IMG/VR virus record: IMGVR_UViG_3300039098_000100
Coordinates: 1-39,786 of that record
Length of the DNA: 39,786 nt
From: a virus
Strand: one strand, 5' to 3'
The notes beneath the pieces are model-generated. The model did no database searches and was not told the DNA's origin. It saw nothing but the letters and a program-made list of their open reading frames with translations. The position numbers and the translations under genes were made by a program. The first letter of the stretch is position 1, and the number at the start of each line of letters is the position of its first letter. This document shows, one piece after another, positions 22,488-31,400 of this stretch.

Positions 22488-22670
22488 TCAGTCTAAACAA
22501 ATTAATATTTTCGAATTTGTTGATTCTCTTTTAGAAATACGTTTCTTGTGAGCTTTGCTATTGTAAAACAAAACTGTTTCTCTTTTTATATTTTCATGTA
22601 TTGCTATTTCACTAATGGATCCAATACACAATATTTCTTCGCCTTTGTATAATGCATATTCTTTTTTCAT
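22488..22670 (-). CDS. Small conserved phage protein
   Basis: A 60-residue protein with RBS AAGGAGG. MKKEYALYKGEEILCIGSISEIA, then IKRETVLFYNSKAHKKRI, fits a common small Bacillota phage family in which a strand pair is followed by an HTH-like helix and a basic tail. No function is established. First gene of the minus-strand block, just below the operator repeats, so it is probably made together with the HTH regulator. Confidence 0.7.
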   Translation of the reverse strand: MKKEYALYKGEEILCIGSISEIAIHENIKRETVLFYNSKAHKKRISKRESTNSKILICLD

Positions 22671-22696
22671 ATTTAACCTCCTTGTAATTTAATTTC

Positions 22697-22725
22697 ATAC
22701 TAACACATTATAATAGGTGTGTCAA
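22697..22725 (-). promoter_or_regulatory. Minus-strand regulator promoter
   Basis: On the minus strand TTGACA (22725-22720), a 17-base spacer and TAGTAT (22702-22697), preceded by TG (TGTTAGTAT, extended -10). The spacer contains one copy of the 13-bp repeat, so a protein bound there would block this promoter. Confidence 0.6.
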
Positions 22726-22747
22726 TATAGTTTTCACATTATAATAG
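22704..22747. promoter_or_regulatory. Operator-like direct repeats
   Basis: CACATTATAATAG occurs at 22704-22716 and again at 22735-22747, 31 bases apart (about three helical turns, so on one face of the DNA). Each copy has the 8-bp palindrome ATTATAAT at its core. They lie between the regulator promoter and the late promoter. Likely operators of one of the HTH proteins. Confidence 0.6.
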
Positions 22748-22786
22748 TTTTTATGTTTTTGAAATGGATATAGAAGCGGCAATAAA

Positions 22787-22815
22787 TTAACAGAAGTATA
22801 AAAATGTGATATAAT
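22787..22815 (+). promoter_or_regulatory. Late promoter before terS
   Basis: TTAACA (22787-22792), a 17-base spacer and TATAAT (22810-22815) preceded by TG (TGATATAAT). This is the best promoter in the window and reads into the structural operon. The flanking GTG...CAC forms a small inverted repeat around the -10. Confidence 0.75.
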
Positions 22816-22840
22816 GCACCAAAAGAGAGAGGTGAAGACG

Positions 22841-23404
22841 ATGGCAAAATTAGAAATTAAAAGACAAGAAATGTTTTGCCGACATTACATTACAGAAATT
22901 GACGGAGAAAAATTTAACGCAACTAAGACTGCAATTAAGGCTGGATATGCAAAGAAAGGAGCAACACAAACAGCTTCTAGGTTGTTAACATATGTTCATA
23001 TACAACAAAGGATAGCGGAATTGCAAGAAGAATCCTTTAAACGATGTGAGTTAGATGCAGATTATGTGCTAAATAAATTTAAGAAAATCGCTGAAGATGA
23101 TATAAGAAATTATTTATCATTTGGTAGCAAGGAAATTTTCTTTAAAGATGATGAAGGTAATCAAGATTTTTATAATAAAATAAATATTGTTTTAAAAGAT
23201 TCTGAAACCATCGACACTTGGAATGTTTCGGAGATTACGCTCGGGAAAGACGGACAATTTAAATTTAAACTTCACGATAAAAGCGATGCATTAGTTAATT
23301 TGGGAAGACATTTAAAATTATTTACCGATAAAATTAAAATAGAAGAAGATAGCGAAATAAATGTTGTGTTCAAAAACATGGATAGACCTAAAATAGAAGA
23401 ATAG
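22841..23404 (+). CDS. terS: Terminase small subunit
   Basis: A 187-residue terminase_2-family protein. The N-terminal DNA-binding helices are typical (EIKRQEMFCRHYI, then FNATKTAIKAGYAKKGATQ, then ASRLLTYVHIQQRIAELQEE); the central part is the oligomerisation region and the C-terminus is acidic. The ATG at 22814 lies in the -10 box; GAGAGGTG points to ATG 22841. It would recognise the packaging site and present DNA to TerL, which is 16 kb away on the other strand. Confidence 0.88.
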   Translation: MAKLEIKRQEMFCRHYITEIDGEKFNATKTAIKAGYAKKGATQTASRLLTYVHIQQRIAELQEESFKRCELDADYVLNKFKKIAEDDIRNYLSFGSKEIFFKDDEGNQDFYNKINIVLKDSETIDTWNVSEITLGKDGQFKFKLHDKSDALVNLGRHLKLFTDKIKIEEDSEINVVFKNMDRPKIEE

Positions 23405-23436
23405 TTATCAACATGTTATTAACAGATTGTGGAAAA
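23405..23436. promoter_or_regulatory. Two DnaA-box-like sites between terS and portal
   Basis: TTATCAACA (23405-23413, one mismatch to TTATCCACA) and TGTGGAAAA (23428-23436; reverse complement TTTTCCACA, also a near match) face each other across the short gap, with the near-palindrome TGTTATTAACA between them. They may be a host DnaA contact or chance. Confidence 0.35.
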
Positions 23437-23445
23437 GGGGGAAAT

Positions 23446-25317
23446 ATGAAGAAAACAGCACGTGAAAAAGTATTGAACGATGCAGAATTTGGTCAGAGAG
23501 TGAAAAAAAATGAAAACGAAACAAGTAATACTCTTAGTGAAACAGCAGAATATGACAAATATATCGAAATAATGAAAGGTTATCAATCTGCAAAGCAACC
23601 ATTAGAAGAAAATATTATCGCAAATGAAAAGTGGTACAAATCAAATCATTGGGATCTAATTCGTGGAAAAGGTAAAACAAATAAGACTGATGCACGTCCG
23701 GAACCAGTAACTGCTTATTTATTTAGTATTTTGAGTAATAAGCATGCAGATGCAATCGATAATTTCCCAGCACCTAATATCTTAGAACGAGAAGATTCGG
23801 ATAAAGAAACGGCGTTAGAACTTACTGAAATTATTCCTGTTATATTAGAAAGAAATGAGTTCCGCGAAACGTGGGATCACGTGTGGTGGTACAAATTAAA
23901 GCAAGGCACAGGCGTATATGGTGTCTTTTGGGATAACGAAGCAGGCGATGGGCTTGGAGATATTGCAATTAAGAAATTAGATCTACTTAATATCTATTGG
24001 GAACCGCGCATAGAAAAAATAGACGAAAGTAGATACTTATTCGTTACGAAAATGATGGATTTAGATTTAGTTAAGAAAGAATATCCTGAAAAAGCAACAA
24101 AATTAAAAATAGACAGTAATTTTAAACCGCTTAATTACGAAGGGAATCAAGAAGATAGCGAAAACCAAATATTAATAATAGACGTTTATCACCGCGAAAA
24201 TGGACGCCTGGACTTAGTTAAGATAGCGGGGGGCTGTGTGTTGGAAAGCACAGAAGATAACTCGGAATATCCAGACGGCCTGTACAAGCATGGTAAATAT
24301 CCGATTATATTTGATCCGTTATTCCCAATGGAAGATTACCCGGTCGGTTTCGGTTTCATCGATATAGTCAAAAGTCCTCAAATTTACGTCGATAAGTTGG
24401 ACCAAATAATATCTGAAAATGCTTTAGAATCGGGTAGAGTTAGACATTTGGTATCAAAAGGATTGGGCGTTAACATCGAAGACTTCAACGACATGAGTAA
24501 GAGAGTCGTTGAATGTGAAGGTAGTATTACGCAAGAAAAATATCAACAATTACAATCAAAACCTTTAGATGCTTTTATAGTTAATCATCGCGAAAACAAA
24601 ATACAGGAAATGAAAGAGATTGCAGCAGATAACCAATTTAGCAGAGGCGAAGGTGGAAAAGGTATAACAGCAGCGTCCGCGATACAAGCGCTACAAGAAG
24701 CAGCTTCTAAAGTGTCGCGTGATATGATTTCTAGTTCGTATCGAAGTTACACGCAAATTATTTATCGTGTAATGTCTATAATTTCAACTAATTACACAGA
24801 AGAAAGAAAATTTAGGATTACAAACAAATTCGGAAAGCCAGATTATAAAACGTTTGGCAACGAAAAGTTATTGGCGCAGAAATTGCCGAAAGCTTTTGAG
24901 AACGAGGGAATGATGGAAGACGAAACCGGCGTAATGATAGATGATCCAGATTATCAACAAGCCGAAAGAATTCCTGTTTTTGATATTACTGTAATGCCTG
25001 AAAAGGATAATCCATTCTCAAGAACTGCAATGAATGAGTTTGCTAAGAATATGTTTCAGATTGGAATGTTTAATCCGGAGTTAACTCAACAAGCATTGAT
25101 CACGCTGGAAATGATGCACTTTGAAGGTAGAGAAAAGGTTATGGAGCAAATCAAAGAACAAGGGGATATGTTCCAACAAATGCAAAAAATGAAAGAGACA
25201 ATGGATAAAATGGCCCAAATAATAGAACATTTTCAAGGAAAGGGAAGTGGTGATGGTCAAGGTTTAGGAAATGGTCAAGGAAGAGGTGCGACGATTGATA
25301 GAAATTTACAAGAATAA
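23446..25317 (+). CDS. Portal protein, P22-like
   Basis: A 623-residue portal, the ring at the capsid vertex through which DNA passes. The sequence fits the P22-type portal family: an N-terminal NEKWYKSNHWD, RPEPVTAYLFSILSNKHADAI, WDHVWWYKLKQGTGVYGVFW, PIIFDPLFPMEDYPVGFGFID, and a long helical stem and barrel with FSRGEGGKGITAASAIQALQ. The C-terminus is Gly/Gln-rich (GKGSGDGQGLGNGQGRGAT), as often seen after the barrel. GAAAAGGGGG points to ATG 23446. Its end overlaps the protease gene. Together with gp4- and gp10-like genes downstream it indicates a P22-like tail machine. Confidence 0.85.
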   Translation: MKKTAREKVLNDAEFGQRVKKNENETSNTLSETAEYDKYIEIMKGYQSAKQPLEENIIANEKWYKSNHWDLIRGKGKTNKTDARPEPVTAYLFSILSNKHADAIDNFPAPNILEREDSDKETALELTEIIPVILERNEFRETWDHVWWYKLKQGTGVYGVFWDNEAGDGLGDIAIKKLDLLNIYWEPRIEKIDESRYLFVTKMMDLDLVKKEYPEKATKLKIDSNFKPLNYEGNQEDSENQILIIDVYHRENGRLDLVKIAGGCVLESTEDNSEYPDGLYKHGKYPIIFDPLFPMEDYPVGFGFIDIVKSPQIYVDKLDQIISENALESGRVRHLVSKGLGVNIEDFNDMSKRVVECEGSITQEKYQQLQSKPLDAFIVNHRENKIQEMKEIAADNQFSRGEGGKGITAASAIQALQEAASKVSRDMISSSYRSYTQIIYRVMSIISTNYTEERKFRITNKFGKPDYKTFGNEKLLAQKLPKAFENEGMMEDETGVMIDDPDYQQAERIPVFDITVMPEKDNPFSRTAMNEFAKNMFQIGMFNPELTQQALITLEMMHFEGREKVMEQIKEQGDMFQQMQKMKETMDKMAQIIEHFQGKGSGDGQGLGNGQGRGATIDRNLQE

Positions 25318-25594
25318 CAATTCTGTAATCATAAAAGGCCATGCAAATTACAATCCTGGCAATGATATAGTGTGTAGTGCTGTTTCAACGCTGACATTCA
25401 CCTTAATTGGATCGTTGACAGAATTTAATATCAAACACGAAACATCGCTGGATGTTAAGGGAGTTAGCACAATACAAATATTTGAGAAGAATAAAACTGA
25501 AAAAATGCAAAAGGATATAATTCTAAAGATTGTATTTAATGGTTTGCAACAAATTGCAGACAAATATCCTTTAAATGTAAAAATATTGTCATAA
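25295..25594 (+). CDS. Prp-type cysteine protease (YsxB-like), putative capsid maturation protease
   Basis: A 99-residue homologue of Prp, the ribosomal-processing cysteine protease. The family's two motifs are present: GHANY with the catalytic His16, and GNDIVCSAVS with the catalytic Cys27. A TTG start at 25295, just after AAGAGGTG at 25281, gives a start (MIEIYKNNN) that fits the family length; the ATG at 25271 lies inside the portal gene. In Bacillota, Prp removes the N-terminal extension of ribosomal protein L27 at a LNLQxFA motif, and staphylococcal phage scaffold and capsid proteins are cut at the same motif by host Prp. Here the gene sits between portal and scaffold, and both scaffold and capsid carry matching motifs (inference: they are its substrates). 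Confidence 0.85.
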   Translation: MIEIYKNNNSVIIKGHANYNPGNDIVCSAVSTLTFTLIGSLTEFNIKHETSLDVKGVSTIQIFEKNKTEKMQKDIILKIVFNGLQQIADKYPLNVKILS

Positions 25595-25597
25595 AAT

Positions 25598-25626
25598 TTG
25601 TGCTTTCGATTCAATGAGAGTATAAT
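25598..25626 (+). promoter_or_regulatory. Possible promoter for scaffold and capsid
   Basis: TTGTGC (25598-25603), a 17-base spacer and TATAAT (25621-25626) in the 130-base gap before the scaffold. The leader that follows contains a small hairpin CACTA-TATG-TAGTG and a purine-rich, less AT-rich stretch. It could raise capsid gene transcription. Confidence 0.45.
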
Positions 25627-25724
25627 TAGTGTATAAAATATAAATGTATCACTATATGTAGTGGTTGACGCACCGGAAAGACGGTAGAAAGACGCGCTGG
25701 ACAGACAGCAGGAAGGAGAAACAA

Positions 25725-26660
25725 ATGAAAAAAGTTGATATGCTAGATCTAAGACTATTTGACGAAGAGGGAGATGGTGGAACGCAAACTTCCAATCTAA
25801 CAGATGGCGGGTCTGGAAATGGCGAAGAACCTGGTGACGCTAGCCAGAATCAACCACCCGAAGCACCCGAAACAATCGTTTATGGTAAACAATCTGACGG
25901 TGATCAATCCGCAGAAGAAAATAAAACTGGAGACGATGGGAAAGGCGAAGAGGGAAACAAACAAGAATACGACCTCGAAACTTTGCTAGGTGATGAAAAC
26001 TTTAAGAAGCAATATGACGAACGTGTTCAAGGAATTATTAAAGATAGATTTAAGAATACGAGCAAAAAAGTGGAAACTGCAGATAAATTCCAACCAACTA
26101 TGGATTTGTTAATGGAACGATACGGAATCGGAAATATGGACGAATTGATTTCTAAACTGGAAAATGAATCATTCGAAGAAATGGCGTATGCGGAGAACGT
26201 TGATGTTGATACTTACAAGAATACCCAAAAGCTTCAGCGCGAAAATAAAGCGTTAAAAGGTAGACTTGATTCAGAAAAAGCACAAAAGAATATTGATAAT
26301 AGAGTTCAAGGTTGGTTTGCAGAAGCGAAAGAGATACAAAAGGAATTCCCTGATTTCGATTTAAAAGAAGCATCTAAGGACCCAGGATTTTCGAAACTAC
26401 TTAACGCCGGAATAAGTGTAGACGCTGCATTCAAAGCAACTAATTTCGAGAAAATTCTTAATAACCGTGTGACTTCTGCAGCAAAGAAAGCCACTGAAAA
26501 TACGATTAATAACGTAAAAAATAGGAATTCGAAAATAAAAGAGAATGGATCTAAAAACACACCCGGCACAATTTATAAGACTAATGCAAAAAGTTTGTCG
26601 AAAAAAGATCGTGCAGAAATAGCAAGACGGGTGAGTAACGGAGAAACGATCAAATTTTAG
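25725..26660 (+). CDS. Scaffold protein with N-terminal Prp-type cleavage motif
   Basis: A 311-residue protein in the scaffold position. The N-terminus MKKVDMLDLRLFDEEG contains LDLRLFD (7-13), like the L27 Prp site. Residues 15-80 are an acidic Gly/Asn/Pro-rich disordered stretch; the remainder is helical and coiled coil with a Lys/Arg-rich C-terminus, a usual scaffold layout in which the basic end contacts the capsid. RBS GGAAGGAG, ATG 25725. An upstream in-frame TTG at 25665 would add 20 basic residues but lacks an RBS. Confidence 0.75.
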   Translation: MKKVDMLDLRLFDEEGDGGTQTSNLTDGGSGNGEEPGDASQNQPPEAPETIVYGKQSDGDQSAEENKTGDDGKGEEGNKQEYDLETLLGDENFKKQYDERVQGIIKDRFKNTSKKVETADKFQPTMDLLMERYGIGNMDELISKLENESFEEMAYAENVDVDTYKNTQKLQRENKALKGRLDSEKAQKNIDNRVQGWFAEAKEIQKEFPDFDLKEASKDPGFSKLLNAGISVDAAFKATNFEKILNNRVTSAAKKATENTINNVKNRNSKIKENGSKNTPGTIYKTNAKSLSKKDRAEIARRVSNGETIKF

Positions 26661-26690
26661 AATTCCACCTATAAAAAAAGGGGGAAACAA

Positions 26691-27911
26691 ATGCCAAAAT
26701 ATATATTAAACTTAAGATTATTCGATACACAAACTACTGAAACACCTGGTTTGTCTGATGAAATGAAAACGTACTATGATGATTATATGATAGATAATGC
26801 TGTTCCGAATTTAATTCATGACCAATTCGGCCAGGAAAGACCGATTCCAAAGGGAAAAGGTAAAACGGTTGAGTATAGAAAATATGCTCCATTGGCAAAA
26901 GCTACTACACCATTGGTTGAGGGTGTTACTCCATCGGGAAATAGCTTAAATGTATCTACTGTAACTGCAACTGTTAAACAATATGGTGACTTTATTGAGT
27001 TATCTGATGTATTAATTTTAACAGCTATTGACAACAACTTGGTGGAAGCAACTGTTTTATTAGGTGATCAAGCTGGCCAGACATTAGACACAATCGTTAG
27101 AGAAATCATTAACGCTGGAACTAATGTACAGTATGGCGCAAATGCTGTATTAGCAAGATATTTATTGACTGGTGGTGTTGGTGACACAACAGACAACTAC
27201 TTAAATGTCAAAACTGTTAAATATGGAGCTAGAAACTTAAAAAATAACTTAGCTAAAAAGATTAATGGTAATTATGCAGCAATCATTCATCCGGATGTAG
27301 CTTTCGACTTAACGGAAGATGATAGATGGTTAGATCCTCATACTTATCAAGATACTAGCAATATTTATGAAGGTGAAATCGGAAAAATTGAAGGCGTTAG
27401 ATTTGTTGAAACAACAGAAGCTAAAATATTCCATGCAGAAGATTTATCGGAATCAGCTAGAAATTTAACAGTTGCTTCATATGCAACAAAAGTAATTACT
27501 ATTTCCGAAACACTTACAAGTGCGGACCAAACTGCATTGATAGGAAGATCTATAATTGTAGACGGATACAAGTATACAATTGCTAGTGCTACTTCGGACA
27601 CTATCACTATATCTGAATCACCTACACATGATCCTGCTGGGTCTGATGTTGTGTATCCAGGTGAAGCGGGAGCTGCTGGAAGAGATGTATATTCTACATT
27701 GATTATTGGCGCAAATGCCTACGGAACGACTAAGGTTACCGGTGGTGGGTTACAAACTATCGTGAAACAATTAGGTTCTGCCGGCACATCCGACCCGTTG
27801 AATCAAAGGGCGACTGTTGGCTGGAAAGCAATTAAAACTGCTGTCATTTTAGTCAACGAGTATATGGTAAGAGTTGAAACTACTTCTGAATTTGAAAGTG
27901 GTTCGAATTAA
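26691..27911 (+). CDS. Major capsid protein, N4-gp56 family
   Basis: A 406-residue HK97-fold capsid protein of the N4-gp56 family. Supporting parts: TVEYRKYAPLAKATTPLVEG, YGDFIELSDVL (about 98-109), YAAIIHPDVAFDLTED (195-210), and GWKAIKTAVILVNEYMVRVE at the end. The N-terminus MPKYILNLRLFDTQT carries LNLRLFD (6-12), which matches the L27 Prp site better than the scaffold does. Residues of about 250-325 (VITISETLTSADQTALIGR...) look like an inserted beta-rich domain that could decorate the capsid surface. RBS AAAGGGGG. 30 bases after the scaffold. Confidence 0.9.
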   Translation: MPKYILNLRLFDTQTTETPGLSDEMKTYYDDYMIDNAVPNLIHDQFGQERPIPKGKGKTVEYRKYAPLAKATTPLVEGVTPSGNSLNVSTVTATVKQYGDFIELSDVLILTAIDNNLVEATVLLGDQAGQTLDTIVREIINAGTNVQYGANAVLARYLLTGGVGDTTDNYLNVKTVKYGARNLKNNLAKKINGNYAAIIHPDVAFDLTEDDRWLDPHTYQDTSNIYEGEIGKIEGVRFVETTEAKIFHAEDLSESARNLTVASYATKVITISETLTSADQTALIGRSIIVDGYKYTIASATSDTITISESPTHDPAGSDVVYPGEAGAAGRDVYSTLIIGANAYGTTKVTGGGLQTIVKQLGSAGTSDPLNQRATVGWKAIKTAVILVNEYMVRVETTSEFESGSN

Positions 27912-27937
27912 AAAGACTCCTTATTAATTTTCATATT

Positions 27938-27960
27938 GAGGGAGGAGAAAATCCTCTCTC
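27938..27960 (+). other. Stem-loop after the capsid gene
   Basis: GAGGGAGGA and TCCTCTCTC form a 9-bp stem (one G-T) around loop GAAAA. No T run follows, so it is a weak or partial terminator, or a 3' mRNA stabiliser for the abundant capsid transcript. Confidence 0.5.
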
Positions 27961-27992
27961 TATAAAAACAATTTAAAATAAAAGGAAGGTGA

Positions 27993-28427
27993 ATGATGAA
28001 ACAATTAACATATAAAGGGGTAACTTATAACATTTTGGAAGTAAAGCACGGCAGATATTATTTAGAAGATGAAGACGGCAACAAAAAAGATTTAGCACAA
28101 TCAACTATTGAGAAGGAAGCTGTTTTCTCAGAAGATGATCATGAAGAAAAACCATCAAAATTACCAAAGGTGGAAAAGAAGACGGAAGCACAAAAAGAAA
28201 AAGAGAGAAACGATTATTTAAATGAAAAAGTAAGTTTTATGGCAATGCGTGATGATGACAAGTACGTTGATGATATTACTGTTACGGTGAATGGAAAAAA
28301 TTTCGTAATTAAAAGAGGCGTGCAAGTTTCGCTTCCTAGATATGTTTTTAACATCCTTGAGGCGCAACAAAGGCAGATTATCCAGGCGACAAACACATCC
28401 GACAGATATATCGACAAAAGCAAATAA
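27993..28427 (+). CDS. Head-associated structural protein
   Basis: A 144-residue protein following the capsid gene. The N-terminal 50 residues are beta-rich (TYKGVTYNILEVKHGRYYLE), the middle is a charged disordered linker (about 55-75), and the C-terminus VTVNGKNFVIKRGVQVSLPR, then VFNILEAQQ, matches a conserved motif (VNG...RGV.V..P..V..IL) of small proteins beside podovirus capsid genes. Role not known; a decoration or head-completion protein is possible. RBS AAGGAAGG serves either ATG at 27993 or 27996. Confidence 0.65.
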   Translation: MMKQLTYKGVTYNILEVKHGRYYLEDEDGNKKDLAQSTIEKEAVFSEDDHEEKPSKLPKVEKKTEAQKEKERNDYLNEKVSFMAMRDDDKYVDDITVTVNGKNFVIKRGVQVSLPRYVFNILEAQQRQIIQATNTSDRYIDKSK

Positions 28428-28443
28428 AAATTGTGTTTGAATG

Positions 28444-28471
28444 AGAGCGGGGTTATCCTTGCTCTTTTTTT
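28444..28471 (+). terminator. Terminator after the head genes
   Basis: Stem AGAGCGGGG/CCTTGCTCT with loop TTAT, followed by seven T. It separates head genes from the fibre gene, which starts 28 bases later without a clear promoter of its own, so it probably attenuates rather than stops the late transcript. Confidence 0.8.
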
Positions 28472-28498
28472 ATAAGTTTATAAGAAAGTAGGTGAAGA

Positions 28499-31400
28499 AT
28501 GATACAAAAGAAATTTGCTGTTGAAATTGATATGATGGATCAGAAGACAAAACACATCGGAAGATTGGTAAGAAATGATTTTGGCGGAAATATTTTAAAT
28601 ATCAGATTAACTAAATATGGCAAAAAAATAGATTTAACTGATGCCGAAACTGTAACTGTATACGTAAGATATAACGGGCAATATTTATCTACTATATTAG
28701 CAACTGTAATAGAACCATTGTTAGGACATGTACAAGTGCTATTAACAGATGCATGTGTAGGATATACCGGTTTGTATGAAATAGAAGTAGAAATCACATC
28801 ATCTACAAGCACAACAACTTCTGCTGTTGTAACTTATGATACCAGGTCAGATTTAGCAGAAGGATCAGATCCATCAGTCGACCCGGAATATCCAATTTTA
28901 ATACAATTAATACAAGAAGTAAACGATTTAAACGATACAGTAACGGCAGCGGAAGAAATAAGAGAAGACAACGAAGATATAAGAATAATTGACGAAAATG
29001 GCAGAATATCTAACGAAAATACTAGAATATCTAACGAAAACGGCAGAAATAGCGCAGAAACGATTAGGGTTAGTTCGGAGAATACAAGAATATCTAATGA
29101 AGACGCAAGATTGGGGAACGAAGTTATTAGAGAACAATTTGAATTTTTAGGAGAATACAACACTTTAACTAATTATGTTGTTAATAACGTTGTTAGATTT
29201 TATAATTCATCTTATGTTTGCATTGTTGATAGCGTAGGACAACAACCTAATAATATAAATTATTGGACTTTGGTTGCTTTAAAAGGCGATGACGGTGGTG
29301 GAGTAATAGGGAAATTTTTATCGAGCGGAGTAACAATTTCGCCTAGCAAAACAGATAATGGCAACGGATCTATAACAGTTGGTATAGGAACATACAGATT
29401 TTATCCATCAGATGATTTCACAGGTGCATTAGTTGAGTTCGAAATTGCAGGTAACACATTCACATTAACAAATAACACTATAAATTATATAGTTGCTAAT
29501 TACAATTCGGGAACACCTATTTTAGAAGTAGTAACTGACGTATCATTAATTAATACAAGCAATGTTATTCCTATTTTAACTATTTCAAGAATGGATAATG
29601 ATTTAGTAATATTGGATTGGAATACTGCCGGTAATGGTTTATCCAATAAGAATACTGATAAATCTGTAAAATTACACAGATTTGAAATAGAAAATGGATT
29701 ATCGCTAAGTACAAACGCTTTGAAATTATTGGTTACTGCCGGTAAAGTATGGTATGGTTCAAAAAATATTTTATTGTCAGAAGTTGATACAACATTGGCA
29801 AATGATGATATTTGGTTATTCGAAAATACCAATGGTACATGGACACGCACGGTAGTCAGCGATTTGGATAATTTGCAATATAACAATCCAATAACTGGTT
29901 TTCAGCCTCTTTCTAATCAAAAATACGGTGTCAGCTGGGTATTTAGAACGGTTGACGAGAACAAAACTAGATTAGGAATAGTGCTAGGGATAGGAAATTA
30001 TTCGATAAGTGAGGCTCAAAGTTCAGTGATGCCGGAACTCCCAAATCAAATGATGGCTATGGGCGTGTTTATCGGAAGAATTATAATTAAAAAAAGCGAT
30101 ACAACTGCTCACAGCGTGGAGCAAGTGCAGAATGTACATTTAGCATATTCTCAAGTATCTGATCATAACAATTTGGTTGGTTTGCAAGGTGGCACAGCGG
30201 GGGAATATTATCATCTTACAAGCGATGAATTAGCAGACCTAAACGCACCCGACTACACGCCAACCCTCACAAATTACGCTTCAATATACGCAGTAGGGCA
30301 AGGTGATGAGGGTAATTATGTAGCTGAAGATGGTAAAGTTAAGGAAATGAGAGAGTACGGCATGACGCTTGTTAATGAATTAGATAATACAACTTATGAT
30401 AAAGGAACTGTTACTGATAATATATTAGAATACACACCGACTGCACAATATGACGGAGTCAAATTTTTAACACCTAATGTAGCAAGTACAAATGATGTAA
30501 TATTTTTATATGGAAGTATGTATGGCGAAAGTATTACAGATAAATTTATTATAGGGGATGATGTTAATTTTACAACTACAATTGCAACACATGGGGGCGG
30601 AAGTGCGTTTGAAGCTTTATATAGGACGCTGACACTAGGCACAACTGATTCTAATAATTTATATGTAAAATTTGCATCTTTTGCATCGTCTGGTTTTACT
30701 CCATTAAAAATAGATTTAAACAAAAGTATTCAATTTATTAACAAAACAGCACTAGGCTTAGAAGCATTATCAGAAGCAAATATGCTATATCTAATTGAAA
30801 ACGGATATATCGATGGTATGCAAAGTGTAGGAGATAAAAAGATTACAAGTAGGGGTAAGAATAAGTTTGATAAGAGAATGATAACAAAAGGCAAATATTT
30901 ATCAGGCACAGGAACTTTACTTGTTGACTCAACAGTTTTTACAAGTGATTATATACATGTTAAAAAAGATGTAGAATATTATAAAAATTCATCGGCTACT
31001 AATTCAAGAACGAGATATGAATTATATGATTCAAATAAAAACTTTACAGGAGAATCTGATACCACAAAAACTTTCACACCAACTATTGATGGTTATGTTA
31101 GAATAGGAGATTATAATACACAACTTGATATACTTCAACTCGAGGAGGGAGCTGTTGTAACAGACTACGAAGCCTACAAAGAAGATTACTCTTATCTTCC
31201 TAATTTAAGACGTGTACCGACAATTGCAGATGAAAATGACTTAGTTAATCGAAAGTTTACGCAAGATGTTGAGGAGTACGCTTTAGTGAGTGGGGATATA
31301 ACGCAATTAGAAAATTTGACAACGGTACAACGAGTTAGAATTGATAAACAATCTAATTATATATTAGATGGCACAACATCTACAATAACAGGCTCGATGT

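Noticed and set aside
28955-29130. CRISPR array
   Set aside because: Repeats are imperfect, lack unique spacers and stay in frame in the fibre coiled coil; the same applies to the needle stalk repeats near 35.3-35.5 kb.
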